Assembly: GCA_016508695.1 (NCBI GenBank) | Contig: VNKQ01000007.1 | Location: 434,001 to 498,000, forward strand | DNA from: Hyphodiscus hymeniophilus | Taxonomy: Eukaryota; Ascomycota; Leotiomycetes; Helotiales; Hyphodiscaceae | Direction: 5' to 3' | Length of the DNA: 64,000 nt | Shown: in pieces, positions 44,996-57,846 of the stretch | Layout: each line of letters opens with the position of its first letter | Numbering within the stretch: position 1 is the first letter of the stretch | Translations under genes and position numbers: made by a program | The notes under the pieces: generated by a model | Told to the model about the DNA's origin: nothing | What the model saw: only the letters and a program-made list of their open reading frames with translations | The model's database searches: none

Positions 44996-47900
44996 CTAAT
45001 ATCTAAACTGCACCTTGCTAACAGTCTTCTCAGCAGGCTTTAGCCACTCCCTCGGACTCTCTGGCATAACCCACCTCCGACTCCACATCTGCTTACTCTC
45101 AAGCTCCAGTGCTCCCTCTACAATCACCTCAACACCATAATCTGCTCTCTTCTTTCGCGCCCAAGGCTCACCGTGGGCGTTTGTGAAGATTCCCGGTGAA
45201 TGCACGACAATCTGGGCTGGGCGCGGGATCCACATGTTTGACTTATCCTTGCCCGGCACTTCGAAAAAGGGTTTAGCGCTCCAAGTATGCGATCTCGCGA
45301 TGATCTTTGGTGCTACTGTGACAGGACTGCTTGGTCGGAGGTTGGAACTAGAGGATGAGGTCGTGGAATGCAGCGAATGTGTCGCATCTTCTAATTTTTC
45401 AGGAAACTTCGCCTCTTCGATGTGTGCACACACGTCTCTCTCATTTTTCTTCAACGAAGTTCCTTTCTTGGGCGCCAGCCACATACCTTCACCTGGGGCG
45501 ATGCGTACCTGGGATATGGAGGTGCTGTGGAGCCAGTGCGTTCTGTCGCTCGTGATTGAGGCTGTTGTGAAGAGCTCGGTTGAGTTCAAGCGGGGGAGGA
45601 TTCCTGGGCCAGACCGAGCTCTCTTGACGTTTGTATTGGTGTGATGGGCGAACAGATCTACAGATGATGCTTTCACAGCTTTGGGCGCCCACATGTCTTT
45701 GTTCTCTTCCTCGATAACTCTTTTCGTTGCTGTCCAGGTGTAAGTCTGGGTTCGCTTGGCAAGCAGAATCCAGTTGCGTTCCAGAACAGGAGCTGGCTGA
45801 TGTTGCCACGTATTCGAAGACTGGAGGTGTGAAAGAGGAGCATCCGGAGAGACAATGTTCCTACGGATCGAGGGTGTCTTGTCATGCTCGAATTGAGGTG
45901 CTGCTACCTTTCCTTTACGCCACATGGGGCCGATGGGAGCCTCTAGAGCGGAAATATGGAAGTGGGGAGCTATCCAAAGGGACTTTGGTAGGGGTATCTT
46001 AACATGACCGATAGCTGCCGGGTGGATGTCTGTGGCAGAGGCGAGGAGAGTGGAAGTGAAAAACACTGAATGCAAGACAGATGGATCGTGACGAGGATCT
46101 TTGATTTCCGCGTGTCCAATTGCAGCAGGGTGAATATCGGAGGTGCTAGAAACCAGGGATTCAGTGAAAAATACTGAGTGGCGGACTGCATGGTTATATC
46201 GTGAGATTGCAGCGACCTCGGGGATGATGCTCTTGGAAATTGCCAATTGAAGCGCAGCTTCCCAATCCGCGTTGCTGGCCACAGGTCTCGAGAGCGTTTT
46301 CTTCGGAGTACCAGCAGCGATAGCTTCTTTAGTTGCTTCATCCCAGTTGGTGTTAGAAGCCGTATTGGACCTGAACTTTTGATGAATAGGGTGGTGCTCA
46401 GCAGTTTCTTGCTGCCGTGGAGGAATTGTGGACTTCTTAACTGTGAAGTTTCTCTTTGGTGCGTCGCCCAATGCAACAGGTCCTCTCAGCTCCCACACAT
46501 CTCTGCTGGCTAAGACCCTACTCTCCCTGACCGACTCTAAACCCTTGCCATGCAAAACAGGTAGCTTGGATGCAAACCTCAAGTTGTCAACAAGTGGCGG
46601 GCTCGGGGTCTTTCTGGAGCTCTTGGTTTTTGACCACGCGAGCGTAGTGGCGTTTTGGACAGATCCCCAGAGCGAAGAAGCTTTCGTGCCAGTTGAATTG
46701 AAGGATGCGCCCGAGATGGAAGACGTCTCGGACACGGGTGAGGAACCGACGGAGGAGCTTTCGCTGTAAACTGAAGGACTGGTGGGTCGGATGGATGATT
46801 CAGAGATCCAATGGTGTTCGAAGGGCAACTCCCCGCTAGCTGACCAAAGTTTCGTCGAGGTCAATCGGGGAAGGGGAGCGATTGACGGCCTCCTGGGTTT
46901 GGATGCCAGTTTCTGTGCTGCTGGAAGGAGATCGGTCGTGCGGTAATTGATTCGAGGGTGAGCAGTAGAGAAGAGTCCAGTGATGGCAACAGATTTGACA
47001 GTCGGTGCAGGTATCCACATGCTCCGTACTGGAGCCTTCACTGAGACAACTGAGGTCCAGACTTTAGTCTCTTGCTTGAAGATCTGCTCAGGGGTCCATA
47101 AACTATTGGACGATAGCGTTTGAAGAGAAGCATTTGAGGGTCGTGGAGTACGACCCGTAGATGCTACAGCAGGCGTAACTTGTGTGTTGCGGGAACCAGA
47201 TCGCTGGGTATACGGGGAGAAAAGACCAGAGCTACGTTGCTCGGTTTTTGGTGATGGAAGTCTCCACAGGAAGTTCGAAATCTGAGCCACACCAGGAGAC
47301 AGGACCGCAGGACTTGCGCTTCCACTGTCATCGACCGCTAAGACATTTATTTGCCAGACTTGTGGCTCCGATTGGAAAAGACCAGTCTCTGCTACTTCAC
47401 TTGTAGTGGCCAAGTCAGTCGCCGAAGGCAGAGATGATTGCTTCACGTCCCGTTTGGATGACATAGCTAGCGGCATGATAGGTAGCTTCGTCGTCGGAAG
47501 TTGTGCAACCTTCTTTGCTTGGTACAACTCCTCAGCCTCTTCATCCTCCTCGAACTCTGTATCATCCCCTTCGTCATAAAACTCATTGATATCTCTAGCA
47601 GGCGGCAAAAGGCTGTTCTTGCTTGGAACATTTTCGGTCCTCAACAAGCTCGCAATCTCCCACAGTGTAGTCTCATCAAAGTCGTCATCACTCTCTATTT
47701 CCTCATCCTCATCTATGTCTTCATCATAGTCATCGAAAAATGAAGAGGAGTACTCTGCTTCTGGCTCGAGCTGATGGGAGCGTGCTTCTAGCTTGGCATT
47801 GAGGATTGGACCGGATAGGAGAGCGGAATTGAACGCTGGTTGGTAGACTGCAGAGTCGGAAGTTTCACCCCATGGAAATTGAAAGATCCCGAGTGTATCG

Positions 47901-50900
47901 CGTCTGTTTGGTAGAGGAACTGGGTTCTCAACTTCCTACTAGTCAGCTTAGAAATGGATAGATGGGGAAGGAGAACGTACGAATATCTGGAAGGATTGTA
48001 ACGCGCTTAGACTTTCGCAGTGGTCGCTGAGTGATAGGTCGAGTTCTAATGCCGATTGGCTTTACCAATTTAGAACCCCACAAACCAACAACTGGCCAAC
48101 CCTTCACAGCTGATGCAGACTTCGACCAAAGATCAGAGCTGGTGATGTGAAGCGATGACTTAGTTAGGCGCTGTGCAGGTCTAACAGTCTTCGCCGGGGG
48201 CTCAGGAGACGTAGCTCGTTTGATCATCTTGTACGGGAAGTCCCACATACGACCAGTAGCAGCTTTGAAAAGTGATGGATCGTGTTGCCAAAGAGAAGCG
48301 GCACAATTTGTAGCACTGGCAATCTGGCCGTTCTCAGACTCTGTTTCGGAATCAGTCTCCATATCAGTTCCGGAATCGATGCTATCAGGTGGCGTTGGGC
48401 TTCCTAGCTGGTGCGACTTCGACACAGACAAAAAGTTCACGCTTTGAAGCAGTGCTGGAGCATTTTCCATATATTCCATTTGAGCCTCAGCAAGACGCTG
48501 TTGCCAAATACTAGCTCTTGAGTTGTCTGAGCTCTGGCTTGAAGTAGTGCTCATGGAGTCATCTCCCTTGGAGCGGACCGTCATACTGCTTCGAATCCGT
48601 GCACGCCGCGATGCAGCGATAGATGGAGTCCGAGACGATCTCCGAGATGATGCCCTTGAAGTTTCAGTCTCAGAATCAGCCGGCGGCCCAGGAGTCGCCA
48701 TCGTAGACGTTGACTTTCGTTGAAGATCGGTCTGCATCTGCTGCCATTGACTCTCTTGTTGTCCCATCTCATTCTCAAGGTTCTCGAGAAGCTTGAACCG
48801 ATCTTGATTGGCAGCATTTTCATCCGCTGTGGCTGTATCCGGTATGCGACGAAGAAGTGATCCCACAGATCCACTGGTTGGCTCCTCAAATCGCTTTAGT
48901 TGAGCTTGAATCTCCGCAATTGCGCGCTGTGGAGAGTCGATGGGAGGAGATGGTTCTGCGCCACGGACTACGACCCTGGCTCCTCGACCCCGGTTGTTGA
49001 GAAGCAATGGTGTTGGTGGAGGCATCTTGCGAGGTCTCGTGCTTATCTTTCGCTCAGAAAATGTTGGAAGCTCATCTCCAATTCGGCGATGCCACGTTTT
49101 GACGATGATTGGGGTCGTGTCACCTGCCAAAGACTGATCCGCGTCAAGGAAAAAAGATTGTCTATTGTCTACCGGTGAGGTAACAATCGATGGGCAACCT
49201 TCTTCACACTCAAGCATGACTGTCATAGTTTCTTCACCATGGTGAAACTTGTGCTCTTCGGGCGACGGAGCTGGCCTGAACTCTGCAACAGTAGCAGCAA
49301 GCGATCTTTGAATGAAGGTCGAATTTGCATTCCTCATCACCTTACTCAGATCAATAGGTGGGATTTCGGAGTGAATGGATTCCCAGTATGTTGTAAAATC
49401 ATCATCGGTACTCATGTTGCTGGAGTTGATCTCGATCATGTCTGACTTTCGAGTGGTGTGGAGGATGTGCGATCCCATGTCAGTGACATCAGGTGCCAGG
49501 CTTCCAACGTTTGCTTCGCGGACCGGAACCCACGTCTCACCCAACTGATCGGTGAGATCACGATATGCGTTAGCACTATATCGAAAGGCCTGCGGCTCCA
49601 TAGTTTTGGTCCGATCGTCTTCCAAAGATTCAGCATGGTCGAGTAATCCAAATGATGCAATAGTCGTCCTCTTTGAGGCCCTTTTGCTTTGCTGCTCTTC
49701 TTGGGTCGGGCTCTGCATCAGAGGAGTCTCAGATATGAAGGCTGATGGTAGCCGAGGCAGTGAAGGCACCGAAGATCTACGATTGTAGATGGTAGATGCT
49801 CCAGGTGGGGCTGGGAACAGCAATTGAATCTTCTCGTCGAAAGTCATGCTCTTAGTGTCATTGGGCAGTAGCCGCTGTAGCTTAGCAGCACTGGTTGGCG
49901 GTGCAGGTAGTGGTGGCAATTCAGTAGGGCTTCCTGGATACGGCATTAAAACCGATTTCTGACTCGTAATCGATCCTCCAGACTTGGTACGCCAATGCCT
50001 AGGGGATGGCTCGCTCGGGAATAGAGCTCTATCCACATCCGAGGTCTTTCTGTAAGGTCGAGGTCTGTGAATAATGGAGCCTCCTGACTTGAGCTCAAGG
50101 GTACGAAAAGTACTGGGGGTTTTTGCAGATGATTCGGCCTTCTGTGCTAATGCATACATTTCCGGTGCGCCGTTAACGATGGTCTTCACAATGCCAGGAT
50201 GATCGTAAACGATATCTTTCATGAGAATTACTGTCTGATCCTTTGCTAGACTTTGTATAGGAGCCATCTTTGTTGATCTAGGGTTGGACGGGAGTCCGAT
50301 AGTCTGCTTTCGTTGAAGAGTACGCGTCGGTTTAGCTTTCTCATCGATTGATTCATCAAAACCATTTGCATTCCGAGGCGATCTTCTCCGGACTTCTTCT
50401 CGACCCGGCGACAGAGAAGAAGATGTCGTACTGCCATTTGTAGCACCAAGGGACAGGGCAGACGAAGGCGACCTAGTGATTGTCGGCATAAGGTGAGACT
50501 GGCTAGCCGGCACCTCTCTCCTTTTCACGCGGATACTTTTCCGTAGAGCCTCTGTGGCAGGCATCGCATATCTTTGGGGTGGTTGAGGTGCTGGTCGGTT
50601 CGCTACAAGTCGAGACCTTTCAGCCGCAGCTTCACGACGTTCTCGCTCATTCACAGCAGCCTGTGCAAGATCAATAGTTTGAATTTTTGCGAATGGTTGT
50701 TGAACAGAGCTGGGTTCTTCTTCCATAACTGGCTTGGAAATTTTTAAGCTTCGGATATTTGAATTGACAGGTTGCTTTGATCGGCTAAAAAAGGACCTCT
50801 TTTGCTGAGCAATTGGATTTGGTGCTGAAAATGTCGATACGTTTTGAGTACTATCGATGATGTTGGGTCTGATCTGGGGAGCAAGTGCACCTTGGTTGAA

Positions 50901-52109
50901 CTTCATTGAAGCGGTCACCATCGTTGGAAAGACTCCACTAGATCCACGATATCCTGAGAGGTCCCTTGGGGCAGCTTCTCCAGCACCGGAGTTCCTTACC
51001 GTAACTTCTTCCCCGAACTTCGAAGAGCCAAGGGCATCCTGATAATAACCTTGGCCAGTGGTTGATGAATTAGGTGTAGACGAAGGATTGACAACAAACA
51101 GACTTCCACTTTTGGAGTAAGTGTGACCAAAGATGGGAGAGCCATTACTAGGGTTCTCACGAAAAATTTCCCGAGACGCAACCGAAGGAGTAACGAAGGG
51201 GGAATGCGCCTCGGGAGTGATGATCTCCTCTCTCACATCCAACAAGCTTCCGGCGAAAAATGTAAGGATACCTATGACGTTAGTTAGAGCTTTCACCAAG
51301 AGAAGAAGAAATACGTACCAACAAGGATAAGGAGACCATTAGCAGGGACCACAGTTCGGACTATGAGGATGATTGTAGGTACTCCAAGTATCATGGCAAC
51401 ACTTGTCTAAACGAGGGATTAGAACCTTAAAATATGCCAGCCTTTTGTTTCGTCACCTACCGATGTCCACACAGTAAATCCAATGATGGTCAACATCAGA
51501 CCTCTGCTCTGATCTCGAGTGCTCGAATGCGGGTCTCTCATGTCTCGGAACATCCCCACTGACTTGGAACGAATGATCAAGACTCCGATAATAAGGAAAT
51601 CAAACGCGATGACAACGATCGCCACAGGCTCCACGGATGTTCGAGCGATGCAGACTGGCGCGAAATCTGGGCGGGTGAAGCCAACAAGTGTACCTCCAGC
51701 TATCAGTCGAAATCCCAAAATTGCCTGCAATATCATCTGTCCCGCGTTCATCTTCGTCCTTTGAGCCAGCATCCACACCAGAAATTGTTCCAACGAAAAC
51801 CTTGCCAGTTGATCGAATGCAGACGAGAATACAAGTGTAACCTGGCATAAGGTGGGCTTGAGTATCAACAGATTCAGGAAGTCGACCTGTGCCCACAGGG
51901 CCGCAAATAACAGGAACAGCACGAGGACCAGCCTCCGGCCGTCCTTGAATATAGTTGATCCATGGCCTCTGAAATATATAATTAAGGCACCGGTCGCTGC
52001 CTGTAAGAGAATACCACTATGTATTGTAAGTTAGTGGCAACATTAGGTACGGCGCAACTGACAAAGAAAATGCTGCCGACAGAGTCTGAACAGCATCTGA
52101 AATGGCCAT
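44996..52109 (-). CDS. Giant membrane protein with tryptophan-dotted disordered tail
   Basis: Two very long frames are exons of one gene. Exons 52051-52109, 51461-52016, 51319-51406, 47981-51271 and 44996-47931 give 2,309 residues. The first 245 residues hold about seven hydrophobic helices (LLQAATGALIIYF, LVLVLFLLFAALWA, LLILKPTLCQVTLVF, PVAIVVIAFDFLIIGVLII, SVAMILGVPTIILIVRTV, GLLILVGILTFFAGSLL). Residues 245-2309 are Ser/Pro/Arg-rich and disordered. From about 1330 an acidic block leads into a tail with recurrent spaced Trp motifs (LW, HWL/HWI, MW) every 10-15 residues and local duplications (HSVFFT...DIHPAAIGH, twice). Splices are GT-AG; the first intron, 52017-52050, would be only 34 nt, so the extreme N terminus (MAISDAVQTLSAAFSLSVAP) is less certain. 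No family is recognised; a plasma-membrane sensor or scaffold is possible. Confidence 0.8.
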
Positions 52110-53522
52110 CGCGCAGCGGAATAAAAATAATGGGATGAAAAATATAAAGGTAAAACCCAATCTATGGGACAGGCGTAAGAATCAGATGTAATAAAATCGC
52201 AACATGACGAGAGCTCAACAATATCCCATAATGAGCGCCGGTAACAACAATCAACAAGACTGTTGATTCTATCGATGTAGGTGAAGAAAGTCAAAATCAA
52301 GGTATCAGAAGGCCTAGCCTGGAACCCCACAGAGAATCTACTCCGGCATCGAGGTAATCGCCCACCTTCAGCATTCTCAAACGGCGATCAAGGGCAGTCC
52401 TCGATGGGGTCAGGCTTCACAGATATGGAACAGCATCTGCGACATTGACAAGCTGCGGCATTGCGCGGAATGCATGTTTTGGCAGGCTTAACAGGATTAT
52501 ATTGGTCGCAATTGGTGGGTGTTGAGGGTCTTGATGATCTGTGCGTTGGCTGCTCCTGGCAGATGTTGTTTCACTTGAAACTGACTGGGTTTCGACCTTC
52601 GACGTTAAAAATGGAGGGGCAGCGCTTTCAGCCACATGATGTAGGGTCATGAATTGTTGATTGGGAGAAGAGGAGAAATAACAGAAGGTGAGAAAGAGAG
52701 AAATATTCGTGAAGATAAGGGAATCGTAGAGTGTTAGAACCTGGAACTCTATTGTAGGTTGTAGATTCCGTTGGTGATGGAAGAAGAAACTCGTCTCGAC
52801 GATCCAAGGACGGGAATCTTCTGGTAGGCAGAGACCGACGTGAGAGGATCATTTGAGGAGTCGAGTATGCTGCTTACCTTTCATCCAATAGAGACTATCA
52901 TAAGCCATGATGTTAAAGAGGCTGAATGGGTTACCCGTCACCTGCTTCACTCTGAGGTGAGCCCTATCTGCTCCGACGCTGTAGGGCGTGTAACTGATTA
53001 TACGCTCATATGATGGCACTGGGCTGGGTGAGATGTGGAATTAGAAGTCTGCTTTTTCCGTCAGCCTTCTCCCCTCCTGCTTTCCTGGTCCTCGTTTCTC
53101 TTTGATACATCACGTGACTCGAAAGTTGATTCTAGACCCTCTTGCTACGGCAGCCTAAAACATCTCTTTGTCGACAACGCCTTTAAAGTCACAAGCCCGT
53201 CAGCTCTCTAAAAGCTTTGAGCAAAGTGCCAGTATGATCGAACCGGCCACCCTACCTAGCACTCTGAAATCATACGATCTTCCAAAGTCTCGCGATCCAT
53301 CAGCTCATAACGACCCATTTCGTGTCCAGCCTTCACTTCCATAGCACAATGCAAACAATTCCCCCCAAGCTCACCCCTCTCGTCATACTTCATCCCTCCT
53401 GTGATTTGTATACGCATCCCTGCATCTTATTACAGTAGTTGGATTTGCAGGCAGAGTTAGTCTCCAATCTATCAGCTCATGACAACCAGGCCTTTTTATT
53501 AGCATACATTGCGCCGCCCAAC
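52110..53522. other. Divergent promoter region, giant membrane protein and SREBP
   Basis: The 1.4-kb region separates two divergently transcribed genes. A CACGTGACTCG element at 53109-53119 contains the E-box CACGTG, and TCACGTGA-type sites suit bHLH factors. Several weak frames (for example 52628-52852, minus) show no domain. Confidence 0.45.
53109..53116 (+). promoter_or_regulatory. E-box (ATCACGTGAC) upstream of SREBP
   Basis: The palindrome TCACGTGA lies about 410 bases before the SREBP ATG and about 1,000 bases before the divergent gene. CACGTG and ATCACnnGAT-like elements are bound by bHLH factors including fungal SREBPs, so self-regulation is conceivable; only the motif is seen. Confidence 0.4.
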
Positions 53523-56500
53523 ATGACCTCCCTCGATCTTGCTGCCAATCAAGGCATGCCTATCGGAACAGAAGCACCTGAACGACTAGAAGCATTGGAA
53601 GGGTTCGATGGCTTTGACGACTCTCTGATATTCCCAGACTCCATCGGCCTGGACGAAGAACCTCTTTTCTCTGCGAATTGGGACCAGCATACCCCTCCAT
53701 ACGACCACGACGGTCTCTACTCGGCCTCCTTAAACTGGGAACCTCCGAAGACAAAGATTGAATATACTGCTCCCATCGCATACGCCACCATGAGTGCCCT
53801 GACCCCGGCGCAACAGGAAAAGTTACGCAGTATCGCGATGCCCTCACACCTTCAATATAACGGCCAACGGAGCGCGCCTTCATCAACAAGCATGCGAAAG
53901 AGTCAATCAGTATCGTCTCCCGAGAGCAACGCGAGTCGAAAGCGGAAGTCATCTGCAGACGTGGAGGACGACGATGATGAGGATTCCGGCGGACAAAACC
54001 CCCCTGTGAAGAAAACCGCCCACAATATGATTGAGAAGAGATACAGGACAAATCTCAACGACAAGATTGCGGCATTGCGGGATAGTGTTCCAAGTCTACG
54101 GATCATGTCAAAGAGTGCCCGAGGGGAAGATACCGTGGATGACCGAGAAGACTTGCAAGGCTTGACTCCGGCTCACAAGTTGAATAAAGCTACTGTAAGT
54201 AGGGAACCTCTCATTCTGATTCTGTTAAGCGAGTCAGTTCACCCTTTTGTTATCATGTGAATCCAAGGTGTATCAAATGAAGCCACTTCCATGGCCTGAT
54301 TTCTGGTTCGTGTGGAGATGTGCCAATAAGTGTACGGCACTTCCTCCAACACACCGCACATACTTTCGATCTCACTTGAACCTACCAGGGTGATGAGATC
54401 GAAGCCCTCTTATCTATCTGAAGGGTCTCCCCTCGATGGGAGTTCGCTCGGCGTCAGTAGACGAGTTTCCCTTGAATATTCTCTAGTTTATGCTCGATGC
54501 TGCATGTTACTAGTCCATAGCATGTAGCATAGTCTCAATTATCGTATCAGAAGTGGCGTGTCTAATGGTGCTAATAATCATACAGGTTCTTAGTAAAGCG
54601 ACAGAGTATATCAACCACCTCGAGAAACGAAACAAGCGCTTGCAAGATGACAATGCGTACATGAAAGGTCGAATTGATGCATTCGAGAAACTCTTCATGT
54701 CTGGTGCAATGGGCATCAACCCTCAACCTCAATACACTCAGCCTTTCCAATATCCTAATGAGTATGATACACCGAATCAGTCGCCCGGCAGTGAATCTCA
54801 AGGGATGATACAAGTACCAGAGGATATTCGTCGACTACAAACTCAAAATCAACAGATTTTTGCTGTTCCACAAGAAAATTATCAGCAATCTCGCCGGCCC
54901 ATGGGCCCCAATGGATGGGGACAGACCGGAGGGTACTTCGGCAAACTGATGGTGGGATCACTTGCTGGTCTCATGATCATGGAAGGCTTCAGTCAAGCAG
55001 AACAGGAGAGTGATAGCCCAAATGCTCGTGGGCTATTCGCACTACCGACACAGCTCCTGTCAACTGTCAGCAGATCTATTCACTCATCACTGGATTTGAA
55101 TGTCCTTGGATATCATGTCTCTGCAGGACATACCATCCATTGCATGAAGCTCTTCTTCGTCTTGGGCGCCTTACTAGCACTGTTTGTGCCATCCCTGTTT
55201 GCCAAGAAGCCCAAGGCAAAAGACGGCAAAACACACATGGCCACTTTGGCTGCAGCTCCATCGCTCGCGTCTTCGATTCAAGTTCGCAGACAAGCTTGGC
55301 TTACAGCAATCCAGACCGTGTGGGTTCCACGACACAACTTTTTCCTCGAGGCCGCTGCTCTATGCTTGAAGATGGTCAAACTCAGTATTCGTAACATCAT
55401 CGGTACAGATGGCTATGCTTATCTTACCGGATGTACTCAACAACAAGAAGCAGCTCGGGTCAAGGCTTGGGAGATTGCTCTTGATGCGCAATTGGCTGGC
55501 GGAGACGTTGAAGTAAGCAAAAGCCGGTTGACATTGACATTGCTGGCGTCCGGCACCCTCCCAGACACCCCAGCTCGGTTGATGCTCAAAGCGCTCCATA
55601 TCCGAGTTCTCCTCTGGGAAGTCGGCAACGCAGGTTTCAACGGGTTTCACATGTTCCAAGAAGTAACCGCTAAAATGGCACGCTGGAAATGGAACGAAGC
55701 AAAGCAGCTGCAACACTTCATGGCACACACAAAAGCCGAACATCAAGACGAGCTCCCCGAGTATCTATCCGCTCTTCTGGAACAAGATTGTGACGACGTG
55801 CTAGTCGACAGCATCGGACAGCGCGCCTACAATTTGGCCTGGAACTTACCTACGACTAACAACACTCAACCTTCCGCAGGCATGGACGGCGTCGTTGAAG
55901 ACTTCGCCATCAAAAGCCCCCTCGACGCTGTTGCAGCTTGGTGGTCTTCCCTCGTCCTCCAAAAAGCACTATCTGCCAGTCTCACAGCTTCCGCCAGTGA
56001 TGCAGTGGCTGAAAAAGCTATCAATGACAACATCACACTCGCTATCAAAACCGCACCCACAGGCTCAGGGGCCCAGCTCCGTGCTTTGGTAGCACGTGCT
56101 GTTCTGGTCAAGGAGAAACGTGGTACCAGCATTGCTGCTGCGCTCCAAGCCCTTGGTCCTGCAATCCCCAAAGCCGACAGAAAAGAAATTTCTTCAACAC
56201 TCATCAACACCAGCTCCTCACTTGCGTCGTTGCAGGATATCAACATTTCGCTCCGCTGCGCCATGGCTATCGCTCATCTCGAGCGCTTCCAGCCGCCCGA
56301 TAATCCGATCACAGCGCATCGCATTATCAATTCCATCAATCCTGCCAATCTTACGCCCTTGGACTTCGCGAGTTGCTTCAAGTTGATGGAAGTTATGAGC
56401 GCTCATGAACTTGTTGCTGCGTCGTGTAATCGTGCGCTGGAGAGGATGGCAGGGAATTTGAGGATTTGGATGGGAGGGAAAGAGGGAGAGACTTTGGGAT

Positions 56501-56619
56501 TGGGGAATACGCAGCGTAGGGCTTTGGTAGGCAGGTGTTTGGACGTTACGAAAAAACTGGTTGGAATGGAAAGGGATGCGGGTTATGAAAGTATGAGTGA
56601 CGATGGTCCAGGGTGCTAA
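53523..56619 (+). CDS. sre1: Sterol regulatory element-binding protein (SREBP)
   Basis: Exons 53523-54194 and 54586-56619 encode 901 residues. The bHLH begins at about residue 163 (KKTAHNMIEKRYRTNLNDKI) and carries the Tyr in the basic region that defines SREBPs; helix 2 and a leucine zipper resume at VLSKATEYINHLEKRNKRLQ. Two hydrophobic segments at about 342-362 (KLMVGSLAGLMIMEG) and 410-428 (LFFVLGALLALFVPSLF) form the membrane hairpin. The C-terminal region matches fungal DUF2014 (RVLLWEVGNAGFNGFHMFQE). The family senses sterol/oxygen from the ER membrane and is cut to release the bHLH (Sre1, SrbA). The single intron, 391 nt, is by far the longest here and interrupts the bHLH. The ATG at 53523 is preferred because no upstream in-frame ATG exists. 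Confidence 0.93.
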
Positions 56620-57237
56620 TGTCTTGTGCCATTCATCTTTATTCTCTATTTTGTTACTCTTACTCGGATGTTTCTGGAGGATATGATAGCTTAGGACGGA
56701 CATCTGGTACTGGGATTGGAGTTCTGAGGGCGTACTGCACTATTCTCTGTGAAAGCTATAGTATTGGATATGGTTAGATGGTTACCACAATAAAAATTTC
56801 CGCTTTATTAGAAGGATTATCCCTTGTGCAGATATTCGAAGTGCTTCTCACTCTTGATGCAAGTTCACTCACTCCCTTCCTTCCAGAAATAAAGTCTTGA
56901 ATTAGTACGAAAGTGAGTCTACTAGTATAGCGCCTCTATTTGATGCCGAAAGCAAACTAATGTATCAATCTCAAACTTAAATTATCAAGATTTTCGACAT
57001 GTCACTCGAATACTGACACTCTCCTTACGTTTTTACCTTGCCTTACATTCGAAGATATCCCAATACCGTATCACGTGATGTCAGCTTTACTCAGCCCCGT
57101 ACATCTAACAGAGTTCAGTACGGAAGCAACGACTAACATCGCCCGGGAATGTATGTGCAGTCTCCTGTCAGCTATGCTCTATCGGAGCAATACCATCTCC
57201 ACCCCAAGTGATCGCGGCGACAAGTCCCATTGCAATC
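56620..57237. other. Intergenic, no gene seen
   Basis: The 3' region of SREBP and the promoter of the next gene. A CACGTGATG element is at about 57073-57081. Nothing coding is supported. Confidence 0.5.
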
Positions 57238-57846
57238 ATGTCGGACTCTGTCCCTCCTGCCCCCACTCCTCTGCCTCATCTCAAGTACAGGCAAGCAGCC
57301 ACAAACTCCCAGCCTGATGTCTTGATCACCCTCTCGATAACCCGTGATACTACCACATTTACGACCTTCTTTACGCTCGGAGGAGGTCCCGGCGGCTCGG
57401 AAGCGACGTCGTTGGAACCAACGACTACTTCCCAGCCGGGGAGTTCTACTGCTGGGCTCGGAGAGTCCGGAACGACGTCCCACATCGCGACGTCGACGAG
57501 CTTCTCGTCAGCAATTAGCACTACGACTAGTCCGCTCAGCACGCCGACGAGCTTCTCGTCAGTCACTAGCACTACGACGAGTGCTCTCAGCAGCTCTCCA
57601 ACGACAACGAATGTCCCGGTGGGAGCACACCACTCTTCAGGAGTGCCAACGTCGACCATCGTAGGTGCGGTGTTGGGGACTGTCTTCGGGTCGCTGTTCG
57701 TGCTGTTCTTGATCTGGTTCTTGTGCTATAGCCAGTATAGGCCGAGACTTGATGGGTTCGGTTCTTCCTCTGATGCGAGGACGGAGTCGATCGTGTGGGA
57801 GCGGAAGAGTAGGAGGAGTTCGACGCGGAGGGGAAGTCGTTACTGA
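57238..57846 (+). CDS. Ser/Thr-rich single-pass surface protein
   Basis: One exon of 202 residues starting at the ATG at 57238. There is no classic signal peptide at this start. About 100 residues of Ser/Thr/Gly follow, including a near-duplicate (TSFSSAISTTTSPLSTP and TSFSSVTSTTTSALSSS), likely to be O-mannosylated. One transmembrane helix (IVGAVLGTVFGSLFVLFLIWFL) and a short basic tail (RKSRRSSTRRGSRY) complete it. This layout is that of fungal mid2/WSC-like stress-sensor stalks without a cysteine-rich head. It may act in the cell wall, but no family assignment is possible; a different first exon with a signal peptide upstream could be missing. Confidence 0.65.
   Translation: MSDSVPPAPTPLPHLKYRQAATNSQPDVLITLSITRDTTTFTTFFTLGGGPGGSEATSLEPTTTSQPGSSTAGLGESGTTSHIATSTSFSSAISTTTSPLSTPTSFSSVTSTTTSALSSSPTTTNVPVGAHHSSGVPTSTIVGAVLGTVFGSLFVLFLIWFLCYSQYRPRLDGFGSSSDARTESIVWERKSRRSSTRRGSRY

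Noticed and set aside
44996..51299. Treating the two longest minus-strand frames as separate genes
   Set aside because: A canonical 49-nt intron (47932-47980) joins them in frame and both share the same Ser/Pro-rich character.
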